Assembly (NCBI RefSeq): GCF_902498195.1
Contig: NZ_CABVIY010000002.1
Location: 496,001-560,000 of the forward strand
DNA from: Pseudomonas fluorescens
GTDB taxonomy: Bacteria > Pseudomonadota > Gammaproteobacteria > Pseudomonadales > Pseudomonadaceae
Direction of reading: 5' to 3'
Length of the DNA stretch: 64,000 bases
The stretch's first letter is position 1. Each line of letters opens with the position of its first letter. Position numbers and translations under genes: made by a program. The notes under the pieces were generated by a model that had not been told where the DNA came from, did not search any database, and saw only the letters and a program-made list of their open reading frames with translations. Shown here in pieces: positions 8,972 to 19,413 of the stretch.

Positions 8972-9889
8972 TTATCGGACGGCGCTGACCCCGTCCAGTG
9001 TCGAAAACGACGTGTCCTTCGCCGTCAGCAAAAAGTCGCGCATATAGGGCGCATCCAGCATGTCCGCCCGAATCGCTGCGTACAGCGTCGCAAACAACCC
9101 TTTTTCACCCAGCCGCTTGGCCTTCACATAGCCCCGTGAGCTGTATTCATGCAGGGCCCAATGGGGCATGCCGCATACGCCGCGTCCGCTGGCCACCAGT
9201 TGCATCATCATCACCGTCAGTTCCGAGGTGCGCACCTGCGCCGGCTCGACATCGGCCGGCTCCAGGAAACGGGTGAAGATGTCCAGCCGGTCGCGTTCCA
9301 CCGGGTAGGTGATCAAGGTTTCCGTGATCAGGTCTTCAGGCACGATGTACGCCTTGCCCGCCAACCGATGCTGATTGGCCACCGCGAGCATCGCCTCATA
9401 GGTAAACAGCGGCACATAGGTGATGCCGACCAGATCCACCGGGTCGGAGGTCACCACCAGGTCCAGGTCGCCACGGGCCAGGGCCGGCAGCGGGGCGAAG
9501 GAGAAGCCCGAGGCCAGGTCCAGTTCGACTTCCGGCCAGGCATCGCGGAACTGGTCGATGGTCGGCATCAGCCACTGGAAGCAACTGTGGCATTCGATGG
9601 CCATGTGCAAGCGCCCGGCGGTGCCGCCGGCCAGGCGACTGATGTCACGCTCGGCGGCGCGCAGCAGCGGCAGGGTGGCGTCGGCCAGTTGCAGCAGACG
9701 CAAACCGGCGCTGGTGAAGCGCACCGGCTTGGTCTTGCGCACGAACAGCGGCATGCCCATCCGTTCCTCCAGCTCCTTGAACTGGTGGGACAGCGCCGAT
9801 TGGGTCAGGTGCAGGCGGTCAGCCGCATCCACCAGGCTATCGGCTTCGCGCAAGGCGTGCAGGGTCTTCAGGTGACGGATTTCAAGCAC
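8972..9889 (-). CDS. metR: MetR, LysR-type activator of methionine biosynthesis
   Basis: 305 residues from a GTG start at 9889, with GGAG seven bases upstream. The open frame runs further, but MetR proteins begin at [M/V]LEIRHLKTL. The N-terminal LysR helix-turn-helix is present (AADRLHLTQSALSHQFKELEE), followed by the effector domain with the conserved AIECHSCFQWLMP segment. In the family it binds homocysteine and activates metE and other methionine genes. It is divergent from metE with 109 bases between the starts; that gap holds a T-N11-A palindrome. Confidence 0.95.
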   Translation of the reverse strand: MLEIRHLKTLHALREADSLVDAADRLHLTQSALSHQFKELEERMGMPLFVRKTKPVRFTSAGLRLLQLADATLPLLRAAERDISRLAGGTAGRLHMAIECHSCFQWLMPTIDQFRDAWPEVELDLASGFSFAPLPALARGDLDLVVTSDPVDLVGITYVPLFTYEAMLAVANQHRLAGKAYIVPEDLITETLITYPVERDRLDIFTRFLEPADVEPAQVRTSELTVMMMQLVASGRGVCGMPHWALHEYSSRGYVKAKRLGEKGLFATLYAAIRADMLDAPYMRDFLLTAKDTSFSTLDGVSAVR

Positions 9890-9932
9890 CGGGCGGCTCC
9901 ATGAGGAAAACTTGTGATCAACACGAAAAGGT

Positions 9933-9945
9933 TGAGTTTGTCTCA
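9933..9945. promoter_or_regulatory. Candidate MetR operator in the metR-metE gap
   Basis: The sequence TGAGTTTGTCTCA is a perfect inverted repeat (TGAG-N5-CTCA) with the LysR-type T-N11-A form. It is close to the TGAA-N5-TTCA consensus known for enterobacterial MetR. It lies 54 bases before the metE ATG and 44 bases before the metR GTG, so it is placed to control both. Confidence 0.6.
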
Positions 9946-9998
9946 TGTTGTGTTCGCTGTCGACAATAGCGCCATCTTTTACACAGGAGCAATTCGAC

Positions 9999-12311
9999 AT
10001 GGCCGTGGCACACACCCTGGGCTTCCCGCGCATCGGCGCCGACCGCGAACTGAAAAAAGCCCTCGAAGCCTACTGGAAGGGCGACCTCGACCAGACCGCG
10101 CTGCACGGCGTTGGCCGCCAATTGCGCGCCACCCATTGGCAATTGCAGAAAGACGCCGGCATCGACCTGCTGCCGGTGGGCGACTTCGCCTGGTATGACC
10201 AGGTGCTGACCCACTCCCTGACCTTTGGCGTGATCCCCGAGCGTTTCGACAGCACCAAGGACGCGCGCGGCTTGCCGACCCTCGACACCTTGTTCGCCAT
10301 GGCCCGTGGCGCCACGGCGAGCTGCTGCGGCGGCGACCACGGCACAGCGCAATACGCCCAGGAACTGACCAAGTGGTTCGACACCAACTACCACTACCTG
10401 GTCCCGGAATTCACCGCAGATCAGCAGTTCAAACTGAGCTGGGAACAGCTGTTCGATGAAGTCGAAGAAGCCAAGGCCTTCGGCCACACCATCAAACCCG
10501 TCATCATCGGCCCACTGACTTACCTGTGGCTGGGCAAGGCAAAAGGCAACGACTTCGACAAACTCGACCTGCTGGAGCGCCTGCTGCCGATCTACGGTGA
10601 AATCCTCGGTCGCCTCGCGGCCCAGGGCGTGGAGTGGGTGCAGATCGATGAGCCGATCCTGACCCTCGACCTGCCGCAGGCATGGAAAAACGCCTTCGAG
10701 CGCGCTTACCACATCCTTCAATATTCGCCGCTGAAAAAGCTGGTGGCGACCTACTTCAGCGGCCTGCAAGACAACCTCGGCCTGGCCGTGGGCCTGCCGG
10801 TGCAAGGTTTGCACATCGACGCGGTGCGTGCGCCGGATCAGCTGCTGCACGTGCTCGATCGCCTGCCCACCTACAAGATTCTCTCGGTAGGCCTGGTCAA
10901 CGGTCGCAACGTCTGGCGCTGCGAGCTGGAGCCGGTCCTGGCCCAACTGCAATTGGCCCAGGAGCGTTTCGGCGACAACCTGTGGGTCAGCAGTTCCTGC
11001 TCGCTGCTGCACAGCCCGGTGGACCTGGAACGCGAAGACAAGCTCGATCCCGAACTGAAAAGCTGGCTGGCGTTTGCCGTGCAAAAATGCGGCGAAATCG
11101 CCGTGCTGCGCGATGCCCTGAACGACCCGCAAGCGCCGAAAGTACAGACAGCTCTGGCGCAAAGCCGTGCGATCCAGGCCAGTCGTGCCGAGTCGACGCG
11201 TATTCACAAGGCTGAGGTACAGGCGCGGATCAAGGCCATCGGTGCCGCCGACAGCCAGCGCCAATCGCCGTTCGCCCAACGCATCGGGCAACAGCGCGCA
11301 CGCTTGAAACTGCCGGCGTTCCCGACCACCACCATTGGTTCGTTCCCGCAGACCGGCTCGATCCGCCTGGCGCGGCAGGCGTTCAAGCAAGGCAAGCTGT
11401 CGGCCAACGACTACACCGACGCCATGCACCACGAAATTCGCCACGCCGTGCAGGTCCAGGAACGCCTGGGGCTGGACGTGCTGGTCCACGGCGAGGCCGA
11501 ACGCAACGACATGGTCGAATACTTCGCCGAGCAGCTGGAGGGGTATGCCTTCACCCGTTTCGGCTGGGTCCAGAGCTACGGTTCGCGCTGTGTGAAACCG
11601 GCGATCATCTACGGCGACCTGAGCCGTCCGAACGCCATGACGGTCGACTGGATCAGCTACGCCCAGCGCCAGACCGACAAGGTCATGAAAGGCATGCTCA
11701 CCGGTCCCGTGACCATGCTGATGTGGTCGTTCCCCCGTGAAGACGTGTCGCGCAAAGTCCAGGCGCAGCAATTGGCCCTGGCCCTGCGTGACGAAGTGGT
11801 GGACCTGGAAGCGGCGGGTATCAAGATCGTGCAGATCGACGAAGCCGCGTTCCGCGAAGGCCTGCCGCTGCGTCGGGCGCAATGGCAGGAATACCTGGAT
11901 TGGGCGGTGGAGGCGTTCCGCCTGAGTGCCAGTGGTGTGCGTGACGAAACCCAGATCCACACCCACATGTGCTACAGCGAATTCAATGACGTGATCGAGG
12001 CCATCGCGGCGATGGATGCCGACGTGATCACCATCGAAACCTCGCGCTCGGACATGGAGTTGCTGGAAGCCTTCAAGGCGTTCGATTACCCGAACGACAT
12101 CGGTCCGGGCGTCTACGACATTCACTCGCCACGGGTGCCGGACACCGCCGAGATGGTCAAGCTGATGAGCAAGGCCGTGCAGCACATCCCGGCAGAACGC
12201 CTGTGGGTCAACCCCGATTGCGGGTTGAAGACCCGGGCGTGGCCGGAGACCGAAGCCGCCTTGATCAACATGGTGGCCGCGGCCCGCCAGCTGCGCAGCC
12301 AGTTGGCTTGA
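9999..12311 (+). CDS. metE: Cobalamin-independent methionine synthase MetE
   Basis: 770 residues, the usual length for MetE. It transfers the methyl group from 5-methyltetrahydropteroyltri-L-glutamate to homocysteine in the cytoplasm. Both halves of the duplicated barrel are visible: the N-terminal segment begins [17 protein letters not shown], and the catalytic half begins [11 protein letters not shown]. The zinc ligands are in place: His656 and Cys658 in HTHMCYSEF, and Cys741 in [10 protein letters not shown] caggag ribosome site lies nine bases before the ATG. Activation by MetR from the divergent gene is expected. Confidence 0.97.
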   Translation: MAVAHTLGFPRIGADRELKKALEAYWKGDLDQTALHGVGRQLRATHWQLQKDAGIDLLPVGDFAWYDQVLTHSLTFGVIPERFDSTKDARGLPTLDTLFAMARGATASCCGGDHGTAQYAQELTKWFDTNYHYLVPEFTADQQFKLSWEQLFDEVEEAKAFGHTIKPVIIGPLTYLWLGKAKGNDFDKLDLLERLLPIYGEILGRLAAQGVEWVQIDEPILTLDLPQAWKNAFERAYHILQYSPLKKLVATYFSGLQDNLGLAVGLPVQGLHIDAVRAPDQLLHVLDRLPTYKILSVGLVNGRNVWRCELEPVLAQLQLAQERFGDNLWVSSSCSLLHSPVDLEREDKLDPELKSWLAFAVQKCGEIAVLRDALNDPQAPKVQTALAQSRAIQASRAESTRIHKAEVQARIKAIGAADSQRQSPFAQRIGQQRARLKLPAFPTTTIGSFPQTGSIRLARQAFKQGKLSANDYTDAMHHEIRHAVQVQERLGLDVLVHGEAERNDMVEYFAEQLEGYAFTRFGWVQSYGSRCVKPAIIYGDLSRPNAMTVDWISYAQRQTDKVMKGMLTGPVTMLMWSFPREDVSRKVQAQQLALALRDEVVDLEAAGIKIVQIDEAAFREGLPLRRAQWQEYLDWAVEAFRLSASGVRDETQIHTHMCYSEFNDVIEAIAAMDADVITIETSRSDMELLEAFKAFDYPNDIGPGVYDIHSPRVPDTAEMVKLMSKAVQHIPAERLWVNPDCGLKTRAWPETEAALINMVAAARQLRSQLA

Positions 12312-12321
12312 TACACAACCG

Positions 12322-12409
12322 GTGGGAGCGGGCTTGCTCGCGAAAGCGGTGTATCAGACGACATTGATGTCGACTGACACCCGCTCTTCGCGAGCAAGCC
12401 CGCTCCCAC
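12322..12409. repeat. REPIN, gtgggagcgggcttgctcgcg type
   Basis: Two full inverted arms about 42 bases apart lie between the convergent metE and giant toxin-like genes. The resulting hairpin could serve as a boundary for both transcripts. Confidence 0.92.
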
Positions 12410-12424
12410 ATGGATCGAGTGGTC

Positions 12425-15400
12425 TCAGAGATGTTCGAAATGCGGCAATGCAGTCGACCTTTTACCGATATCGGCATACGGCAGGTCGGCGTTGTCCGCG
12501 TGGGTCAGGAAGCGGTGTTCCGGCAATTTCAGATGGGCTTTTTCGAATTCGTTGAAACGCGGGGCTGCCTTGGAATAGTGGAAGTGGGCGTACCACAGCA
12601 CCTTGGGCGGATTGGCCGTCAGGTCCCAGACTTCGTACTCCTGCATATAGTCGATCCGGCCATCCGGGCGTTTGCCGAGGTGTTTGATCGGGTTGGTTTT
12701 ACGCACCTCGACGACCTCTTGGGTAACAAGGTCGTCCAGCATGCCGTCGGTGGGCTTTTTGCTGCGCAGCGATTGACGGGTTCGCAAGGCGCGCCCGGTG
12801 GCGATCAGCTCGCTGGCCTTCTCGCGCAACTGCGCAATCACGGCGTTTTGCGGTGAAAGGGCTTCGATGCCACGAGCGCGATCGGTGAGCTCATTGGCTT
12901 CCTTGACCATCATGTCTTCCAGGTCGACAGGGAGCATGCCTTGCTTGGCGTAGGACTCAACCCTGGTTATATAGGTGTCTTGCATCGCCAGCTTCTGACG
13001 GGCTTCGGTCACTAATGCCGCAACGTCCCTTCGAGCGGTCGTGACGGGCTGTGGTTTGGGGTTGCGCAATCGAAACCTGTTGTTCGCGGTGGGCTCCCAG
13101 ATTTCCGTGTAGCCATCCCGACCGGTCAGCGTGTATTGCCGCTGTTGAGTCGCCGGCTCCCAATGTTCCACCCCGATCAGCAGTTCGTCGTTTTCGGTGG
13201 TAAACACTTTTTTGCTGGCAGTGCCCGCCGGCGCAGGCGGTGGCGGGATGTCGAGTGCCTTGCGTGCACGCTGGGTCATTTTTTCGAGGCTGTCCAGCAA
13301 CGGGGGCACGTTCTCCAGATGGAAATGCTGCGGATAACTGATTGTCCAGGCATTCATTGCACGACGAAATTGATCGTATTGCTCGATGCAGTCCTGAAGT
13401 ATCCGGTTGCGCTCGGCCCTGGTCGCGGTCGTTTCTGGCAGATTGAATTGCTTGAACAGCGCCCGGTCGAGCTGGACTCTTTTGGCTTGCGCCTGGTTTT
13501 GAAGCATGAACCAGGACAAATCGTCGATGGTGTCATAGCGTGACACCGTTTCTATCAAGTTGCCCGTTCTCAAATTGAGAATGTTTGCCTCGCTCAGGCG
13601 CTTGTTCAACATGGCGACTTCGTCGGTCAATTGGGTCCTTTGTGCCCGTTCGCTGATGCGGTGATACCAGAGGTTAAGGTCCTGCATAAGGGACTCGATC
13701 GAGTCGAACTCCTTGAGCATTTCCAGGCGCAGTTTGCGCACGTCGTCCAGTACACGTAGCCGTTCGGCGAGGGGGGATTGAAGTATTTCATCGAGACTGT
13801 CCGTCAATGCGTCGATACGGTCCAAGAAAGTCCGGATCCGGTGATTGGCGATGAATACCCGTTGTTTGCACCTGTCGGCTACGATCAAGGCGCCATTGCT
13901 TTGAATTTTTTTGAGTTCATTCCTCTTGTTGCCGTGGGTCAGTGGCAGCAGTTCAGACGCGGTTTGCAGGTGCCGCTTGGCCATCTCGATATCGCCGATG
14001 CAGGCGGAATCGGTTACCTGCCTCAGGCCTGCTCGCTGGTTCACAGCCGCCAGGTTATAGGCCTTCAGAGCGGCATCTGTACGTGTTATCTGTTGATCGA
14101 GTTGACCGCCAAAATTATCGATGGCGTCGGTCAGCGCTTGATGCCGCCGATGAGCCCGATCAACCCACCAGCGTGGCAGCCGTTCGCGAATGGCGGCGGG
14201 CCACAGGGGATCCAGCGTATCGGCCAGGTGCCCGAGCACTTGCCCGCCGCCCAGCCCGCCGCCTTCGAACGTGGTTCCATAGACGCCATACCAGGTGTCC
14301 CACCGGCCGGCTTCGTCCAGGGCAATGGGCTGCTTGTAGGTTTTGCGGCTGTTGCCGGTCAAGCGCCAGTTGCGCGAGTCAGTGCTCCATTCGACCTGGA
14401 ACACGCGGCCCTGTCGGACGATGAAATCACCGTCGGCATGGCGGTACACATGGCGGTAAGTCCCCTGAGTGGCCGGTTGCAGCCCGGCCAGCGACAGGGG
14501 TTTTTCGTATTCGTAGCCGGCGAAGCGCGCAACCACGTGCCGGGCCTGGCGCATGGACGGCGCCTGCAACGCAGCCGCGCTGGCTGACAGGGCGCGCAGC
14601 TGGCGGGTGCGGGTCAAGGTGCGAGCCCCCGAACCCAGTGCGGAGGCAATGGCTTCCCCTGGCAGCAGGTCCATCGCCGCATCGATCAACGACAACAGCA
14701 CCGAACCCAGGGCGTCCACGCCGTCACCGACTTCACCGCGCAAAAACGCTGCCACCGCCTGGTTGGCAGCGGTCCAGGCGTCGTAGAGGGCAACCGTCGT
14801 TCCGATAAAGGGCAGCAGGCCAATGGCGATTTTGATGTAGGCGAAGGCCCGAGGACCTTCCAGGGCATACCGTTCCAGGTACAACGCATCGTTGGAGCGG
14901 GACGTGCCGCGATGGGCTTCGATCAGGCGGCCCATGTGTGCATTGAGCAAATGGGCGGCCAGCGACGTGGTGGCGGGCCAGGCTATCCCGACACCGATCG
15001 CGGCGTCGAACCGGTTTTGCTGTGCCTGATTCATTCGGCTGACATGGGCCCTGACGTTGCCCTGCAAGGCGCGACCGGCCACGTACTCAATCATCGAATC
15101 TTGCGCGCACAGATTGAACAGCGCCTTGCGCGCGTCTTCCAGGCTGGCGTAGCGACGCAGGGAACGGTCGTCAGGGCCGTCCGGCGTGTAAAGCAGGGTC
15201 ACGCCGGTGATCTGTTCCTGGATGAAGGTCACGCCGGAGAGGGTGACACCGCCTTCGTTCGGCGTGTCCTTGCCGCCCATGCTGAGGAGGGCCGGCAGTA
15301 ACACAACGCGCTTGCCGCCGGTACCCCAGGCCTCGGGGGTGTTGGCATCGATGGCGAGGTTCAGGATCTGCAGATCGTCGTGGCTGACCTGCTGTTGCAG

Positions 15401-18007
15401 GCGCGCAAACTCACCCTGCAATTTAAGTGTCAGGCGCCAGGGTTCGATCAGGCATTCGCGACGGTGTTCAATGACAAACGTTGAATCCTCCACCGAGCCC
15501 AGGAAGGCGCGGTGGATCTGCTGTTCGTAGGCCTTGGGCAGGTCCAGTTCCGGGAGGGCCTTGCGCAGGTAGGTTAGGTTGATGCCGTTGAGCAGCGTGA
15601 TGCGCTCCTGCGCAATCGTCGCCGTGACCTCCAGCCGCATGAAGACCAGTCGCTGTGAAAAGGCGTCCTGCTGCACCGAATGGACATTGTCGATGTTGAG
15701 CTGGGCCAGGTCCTCAAGCGACATTTTGCTGTACGTGGCACCGGCCACCATGACTGAGGTTTCCCTCTTTCCGGTGGGTGTTTCGGTGAATCGCTTTTCC
15801 CAGGTAACGCTGTCGGGCAGTTGCAGTTGCACATCGAATTCGCCCTTGATGTTGAAGTCCTGGCGCAACCGGGCTTGCAGGTGGCGACGGGTGAAGTCAT
15901 GGCGCGGTTCCAGGTTGACCGTCATCAACGCGTGGCTGCGGTACATGGCTGCGATGTACGCCTGGATCAGATCTTTGAGTGCGCTGCGTTCGGGGGCTGA
16001 CAGTTTGGCGAGCATGTCCGGAAGACGGGTGGCCAGAGTGGCGCTGCGGTCTTGCTCCAGCTCATGGGCAAAAGCCAGGCTTCGCGCGGCATGCACCGGT
16101 ACCTGGAGGTAGGCAAGCGTTCGTTTGCGCAACGCTTCAAGTTGCTCGGCCAACCGAGCCTGCTGGTCTGTCGCGGCGTTGCGCTGGCGTATGCCGTTGG
16201 CCTGGATTTCGAAATCACTGTTGATCTGGTTCAGCGCGTATTGCAGCGCGTCGCCACTGATTTTTTTCAGCAGCAGGGCCAGGTTGTTGTCGCTGTCGCC
16301 GATCTTGAATAACTGACGTTCAAGCTCGCGTCGGTTGGCGAACCGTTGCAGGCCACCGCCGGTACCTGGCCAATAAAGCAGTACGCTGTGAGGGGAATGA
16401 CGATCAAGCAGCGTGTCGGCATGGGTCATCAGAAAGAGACCCTTGAGTTCCTCGGTGTCGACTTTGGATTGCTCACCGTCCGCTTCGGTCAACGACAGGG
16501 TCAGGCTGGCCGCCACCCTGTCGGCGCCCGGGTCGTCGGGCGTGTCGAGCAGCGCCTTGAGCAGGCTGGATTCTTCATCGCTCAGTTGCTTGAGCGCCAG
16601 TTGCAGCCCTGCTTCGGCGTTTAGCCCGTCTTTGTGAGCGTTGTGCAGCGCGGTGAATTCCCGGTTGAGGGTAATGAGGTCAAGCGATCGCTCCCGATAG
16701 AGCATGGCGGTTGCGGCCTTGTCAGCGGCCTGTTCGGCGGCTTCCAGTTTGTTTTGCAGGTCCTTGAGCGGTTTCAGATCGACGTGATCGCCGCCTGCCT
16801 GCCGCAGCGCTTCCAGTGCATCGCGCTGCACGTGGGTGGCAGCCTGGCGCAAGGCCCAGGGAGTATCGGCATACAGGCTGCCGAACAGGGACTGTTCCTC
16901 ATTGTCATCGGTAACCGTGTCGATTGGCGCCGGGTCGATACCTGGCGGTGCGGAAAACACCGGGCTTTGGCTGCGCTGGCGGTCAAATCTGTCCGAAGCG
17001 TCCAGGGCCCAGGCACCCTGTGCGGCCAACCCGGGTTTTGCGGCTGACCCGTTACGCAAGGTTTGCAGCTGGGCCATTTGCTGGTGAGCCAGCAGGTCGG
17101 TCATGCCCGACGACAAGGGCAGAGCACGGGGGGTGTACTGGAACACCATGCCACTGGCGGGCAGGCCGGCGGGAACGAGGGCTTGTTGCGCCAGCCACGT
17201 CTCCATGTCACTGCGCTGGGCGAAGGCTTTGAGTGCCACCGACCGGCTCGGCAAGTACAACAGCTGTTCAGCCGATGCGCTGTCGCCGACGCTGATGACC
17301 CAGGCTTCGGGAAGTTTCACTCGAACGTTGTTGCTGAGGACCAACTCCAGTTGTTCGCAGTTCACCGTTTGGTTATCCAGGCGTGCACCTGTCGTGGGCG
17401 CGTCCATCAGCAACCGCAGCGGTTGCACTTGTCTGGCGGTCAGCGTGCGTTGAGCGAAGGCCCGTTGAGCCGTCGCTTCCAGATGGTCGAGGTACAGCTG
17501 TTTGGCCCGCTCACGGCGAGACACCGGCGTGCCGGGAGCGCGAGCGTCCCAGTAGGCATTCCAGCGTTCGGTGATCGATTGCTCCACCCTCAGCGCCTTG
17601 AGTTGCGCGAGCAGTTGCAACGGTGTGAGGGTGAAAAGAGGATGGGTCGAGGCCAACCCTACGACCCGACAGCGCTGGTCCAACGTGCTCTCCAGCTCAG
17701 GGTGCTGGAAGACAAAGCCCAGGGCATTGGTCAGCAGGATGAACCGTTCACCCTGCTCATTCGTGGCGGAAAACTGCAGGCCCACTGCCGGACCCTCCAG
17801 ATTCAGCCGTTGTTTCAACAAGCGCTCAAGCGTATCGCGGGTGGCCGGTACGCCGGCAAACAGTTCGCGCAAGCCCTCGCTGCTTTCGCGCCAACGGGCC
17901 GTGGCGCTGAGCATCAAGCTATCGTCGTGGTTTTTCGGCAGGGGCGGGGGAGTGAGGATGTCGGTGTCGGCGGGGAGGGGGAGGTCGAATAACAGCTTAT
18001 CGGTCAT
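12425..18007 (-). CDS. Giant dermonecrotic-toxin-domain (DUF6543-type) protein
   Basis: About 1,860 residues from the ATG at 18007 (MTDKLLFDL); a GTG at 18043 is an alternative, but its aagga directly abuts it. No signal peptide is seen. A long hydrophobic, glycine-rich segment at about residues 1050-1130 (AFAYIKIAIGLLPFIGTTVAL onward) looks membrane-inserting, as in translocation domains of large toxins. Helical, charged stretches occupy residues 1250-1500. The C-terminus carries the tail seen in other large Pseudomonas proteins of this family (RKTNPIKHLGKRPDGRIDYM, then VLWYAHFHYSKAAPRFNEFEKAHL). Such proteins are annotated as having a dermonecrotic toxin domain, but their activity and target are mostly untested. 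The gene stands alone, with no adjacent secretion, adaptor or immunity gene. Confidence 0.8.
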   Translation of the reverse strand: MTDKLLFDLPLPADTDILTPPPLPKNHDDSLMLSATARWRESSEGLRELFAGVPATRDTLERLLKQRLNLEGPAVGLQFSATNEQGERFILLTNALGFVFQHPELESTLDQRCRVVGLASTHPLFTLTPLQLLAQLKALRVEQSITERWNAYWDARAPGTPVSRRERAKQLYLDHLEATAQRAFAQRTLTARQVQPLRLLMDAPTTGARLDNQTVNCEQLELVLSNNVRVKLPEAWVISVGDSASAEQLLYLPSRSVALKAFAQRSDMETWLAQQALVPAGLPASGMVFQYTPRALPLSSGMTDLLAHQQMAQLQTLRNGSAAKPGLAAQGAWALDASDRFDRQRSQSPVFSAPPGIDPAPIDTVTDDNEEQSLFGSLYADTPWALRQAATHVQRDALEALRQAGGDHVDLKPLKDLQNKLEAAEQAADKAATAMLYRERSLDLITLNREFTALHNAHKDGLNAEAGLQLALKQLSDEESSLLKALLDTPDDPGADRVAASLTLSLTEADGEQSKVDTEELKGLFLMTHADTLLDRHSPHSVLLYWPGTGGGLQRFANRRELERQLFKIGDSDNNLALLLKKISGDALQYALNQINSDFEIQANGIRQRNAATDQQARLAEQLEALRKRTLAYLQVPVHAARSLAFAHELEQDRSATLATRLPDMLAKLSAPERSALKDLIQAYIAAMYRSHALMTVNLEPRHDFTRRHLQARLRQDFNIKGEFDVQLQLPDSVTWEKRFTETPTGKRETSVMVAGATYSKMSLEDLAQLNIDNVHSVQQDAFSQRLVFMRLEVTATIAQERITLLNGINLTYLRKALPELDLPKAYEQQIHRAFLGSVEDSTFVIEHRRECLIEPWRLTLKLQGEFARLQQQVSHDDLQILNLAIDANTPEAWGTGGKRVVLLPALLSMGGKDTPNEGGVTLSGVTFIQEQITGVTLLYTPDGPDDRSLRRYASLEDARKALFNLCAQDSMIEYVAGRALQGNVRAHVSRMNQAQQNRFDAAIGVGIAWPATTSLAAHLLNAHMGRLIEAHRGTSRSNDALYLERYALEGPRAFAYIKIAIGLLPFIGTTVALYDAWTAANQAVAAFLRGEVGDGVDALGSVLLSLIDAAMDLLPGEAIASALGSGARTLTRTRQLRALSASAAALQAPSMRQARHVVARFAGYEYEKPLSLAGLQPATQGTYRHVYRHADGDFIVRQGRVFQVEWSTDSRNWRLTGNSRKTYKQPIALDEAGRWDTWYGVYGTTFEGGGLGGGQVLGHLADTLDPLWPAAIRERLPRWWVDRAHRRHQALTDAIDNFGGQLDQQITRTDAALKAYNLAAVNQRAGLRQVTDSACIGDIEMAKRHLQTASELLPLTHGNKRNELKKIQSNGALIVADRCKQRVFIANHRIRTFLDRIDALTDSLDEILQSPLAERLRVLDDVRKLRLEMLKEFDSIESLMQDLNLWYHRISERAQRTQLTDEVAMLNKRLSEANILNLRTGNLIETVSRYDTIDDLSWFMLQNQAQAKRVQLDRALFKQFNLPETTATRAERNRILQDCIEQYDQFRRAMNAWTISYPQHFHLENVPPLLDSLEKMTQRARKALDIPPPPAPAGTASKKVFTTENDELLIGVEHWEPATQQRQYTLTGRDGYTEIWEPTANNRFRLRNPKPQPVTTARRDVAALVTEARQKLAMQDTYITRVESYAKQGMLPVDLEDMMVKEANELTDRARGIEALSPQNAVIAQLREKASELIATGRALRTRQSLRSKKPTDGMLDDLVTQEVVEVRKTNPIKHLGKRPDGRIDYMQEYEVWDLTANPPKVLWYAHFHYSKAAPRFNEFEKAHLKLPEHRFLTHADNADLPYADIGKRSTALPHFEHL

Positions 18008-18129
18008 GGCGTCATGGCTCGGTAAGGGGAGCGGAGAGTCCACTCCTTGAGCGCGCCATTTAAGGGAGGTTCAGCGGGGCATTGGCACTACATAGTTATC
18101 GCGACGACCGCTCGGCACTCTTCATCAAA

Positions 18130-18147
18130 CTGTCATGGAACTGTGGC
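18130..18147 (+). promoter_or_regulatory. Possible Pho box upstream of the secreted hydrolase
   Basis: CTGTCAT-ggaa-CTGTggc matches the 18-base PhoB consensus (two CTGTCAT-like repeats 11 bases apart) at about 14 positions, with the first half perfect and the second half weaker. It lies 64 bases upstream of the hydrolase ATG. No good -10 box was found at the usual distance. Confidence 0.3.
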
Positions 18148-18211
18148 AGCGCGCTTGAACAAAGTTCATCAGACTCGCGCTCTACTGGGGTTCTGCGTTT
18201 TGGTGTTTTTC

Positions 18212-19243
18212 ATGCGTGCTTTGTTTTTGTCGGCGGCCATTTTTCTCGCCGCGTTGTTCAGCCTGCCGTCAGTGGCGGCGTCTCGTTGTGATGTAAATGT
18301 CCCGACTGAACAGGTCGATCTGGCGCAGGTGAGCCTGGCGTACCAGAGCATTGGCCGTGCCTCGGACCCGGCGTTGCTGCTGGTGATGGGGTTGGGCGGG
18401 CAGTTGATTCACTGGCCGGACGAGGTGGTAGTCGCGCTGTGCCAGCAAGGGTTTCGGGTGATTCGCTATGACAATCGCGACGTCGGCCTGTCGACCTGGC
18501 GACAAGCGCCCGCCGAGGCCAACCTGACCTTCGAAGTGCTGCGCTACAAGCTGGGTTTACCGGTGTCGGCCCCGTATTCGCTGACCGACATGGCAGACGA
18601 CGGCCTGGGGCTGATGGATGCCTTGCACATCGAACAATTCCACGTGTTGGGGGCGAGCATGGGCGGCATGATCGCGCAGCACATGGCGGCGATGGCACCG
18701 CAACGGGTCGAGAGCCTGACGCTGATCATGACCTCCTCCGGGGCCGAAGGCTTGCCGGCGCCGAGCGCGGCCCTGGTTCAATTGCTTGCCCGCCGTGGCG
18801 CGCCGAATCGTGAGGTGGCGCTGGAACAACAGGCCGATCTGCTCGCCGCTCTGGGCAGCCCGAGCGTGAGCGATGATCGTCAGGCGCTGCTGGATCAGGC
18901 GGCCCTGTCCTACGACCGGGCGTTCAATCCCGAGGGCGTCAAGCGCCAGATCATGGCCATCCTGGCCGAGCCGAGCCGTGTGGCGTTGCTCAATCAGCTG
19001 CGGGTACCGGCGCTGGTGGTGCATGGCACGGCCGATCCGCTGTTGCCGGTGATGCATGGCGTGCACCTGGCGGCGCATTTGCGCGGCAGCCAGTTGAAGC
19101 TGATTCCGGGGTTGGCCCATCGCTTCCAGGAGGCGTTCAAGGCACCGTTGCTGGCGGCGGTGTTGCCGTACTTGCGCGAACACCGGGAAGACACTTCGCA
19201 CTGGGCGCAGATCGAGCCGGTGGCCGAGCACAATCTCCTCTAA
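18212..19243 (+). CDS. Exported alpha/beta hydrolase
   Basis: 343 residues from the ATG at 18212. A signal peptide is clear ([24 protein letters not shown]), so the enzyme is probably periplasmic. The alpha/beta hydrolase elements are complete: the nucleophile elbow GASMGG, the acid in HGTADPLLP, and the histidine in IPGLAHRFQ, with the typical [12 protein letters not shown] segment near the N-terminus. The ribosome site is weak, and an upstream in-frame start would lengthen the hydrophobic segment, so the exact start is uncertain. The substrate is unknown. It is divergent from the giant toxin-like gene, with 204 bases between them that hold a possible Pho box. Confidence 0.85.
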   Translation: MRALFLSAAIFLAALFSLPSVAASRCDVNVPTEQVDLAQVSLAYQSIGRASDPALLLVMGLGGQLIHWPDEVVVALCQQGFRVIRYDNRDVGLSTWRQAPAEANLTFEVLRYKLGLPVSAPYSLTDMADDGLGLMDALHIEQFHVLGASMGGMIAQHMAAMAPQRVESLTLIMTSSGAEGLPAPSAALVQLLARRGAPNREVALEQQADLLAALGSPSVSDDRQALLDQAALSYDRAFNPEGVKRQIMAILAEPSRVALLNQLRVPALVVHGTADPLLPVMHGVHLAAHLRGSQLKLIPGLAHRFQEAFKAPLLAAVLPYLREHREDTSHWAQIEPVAEHNLL

Positions 19244-19257
19244 CCCCTGATTTCCCT

Positions 19258-19344
19258 GTGGGAGCGGGCTTGCTCGCGAAGGCGGCGTTTCAGTGAAAAA
19301 AACCTCGCCTGACACACCGCCTTCGCGAGCAAGCCCGCTCCCAC
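19258..19344. repeat. REPIN, left of a near-identical pair around the DsbA-type gene
   Basis: 87 bases, with arms gtgggagcgggcttgctcgcgaa and the reverse complement. Its spacer is almost the same as that of the copy at 20095 (two differences over the whole element). Confidence 0.95.
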
Positions 19345-19413
19345 ACTGGATCTGCTGCATGCTTGAGCCTGTCGGGTGTATCGTTTGGTTTTTTCGCGCC
19401 AGCGAGGTGAAAG

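Noticed and set aside
9890..10033. Longer start for metR at 10033
   Set aside because: It would run through the metE operator region and into metE, and MetR proteins begin at LEIRHLKTL; the GTG at 9889 has a good ribosome site.
9918..12185. Long open frame (755 codons) on the minus strand opposite metE
   Set aside because: It is a shadow of metE caused by GC-rich third positions; its translation is rich in His, Arg and Gln with no domain, and metE is unmistakable.
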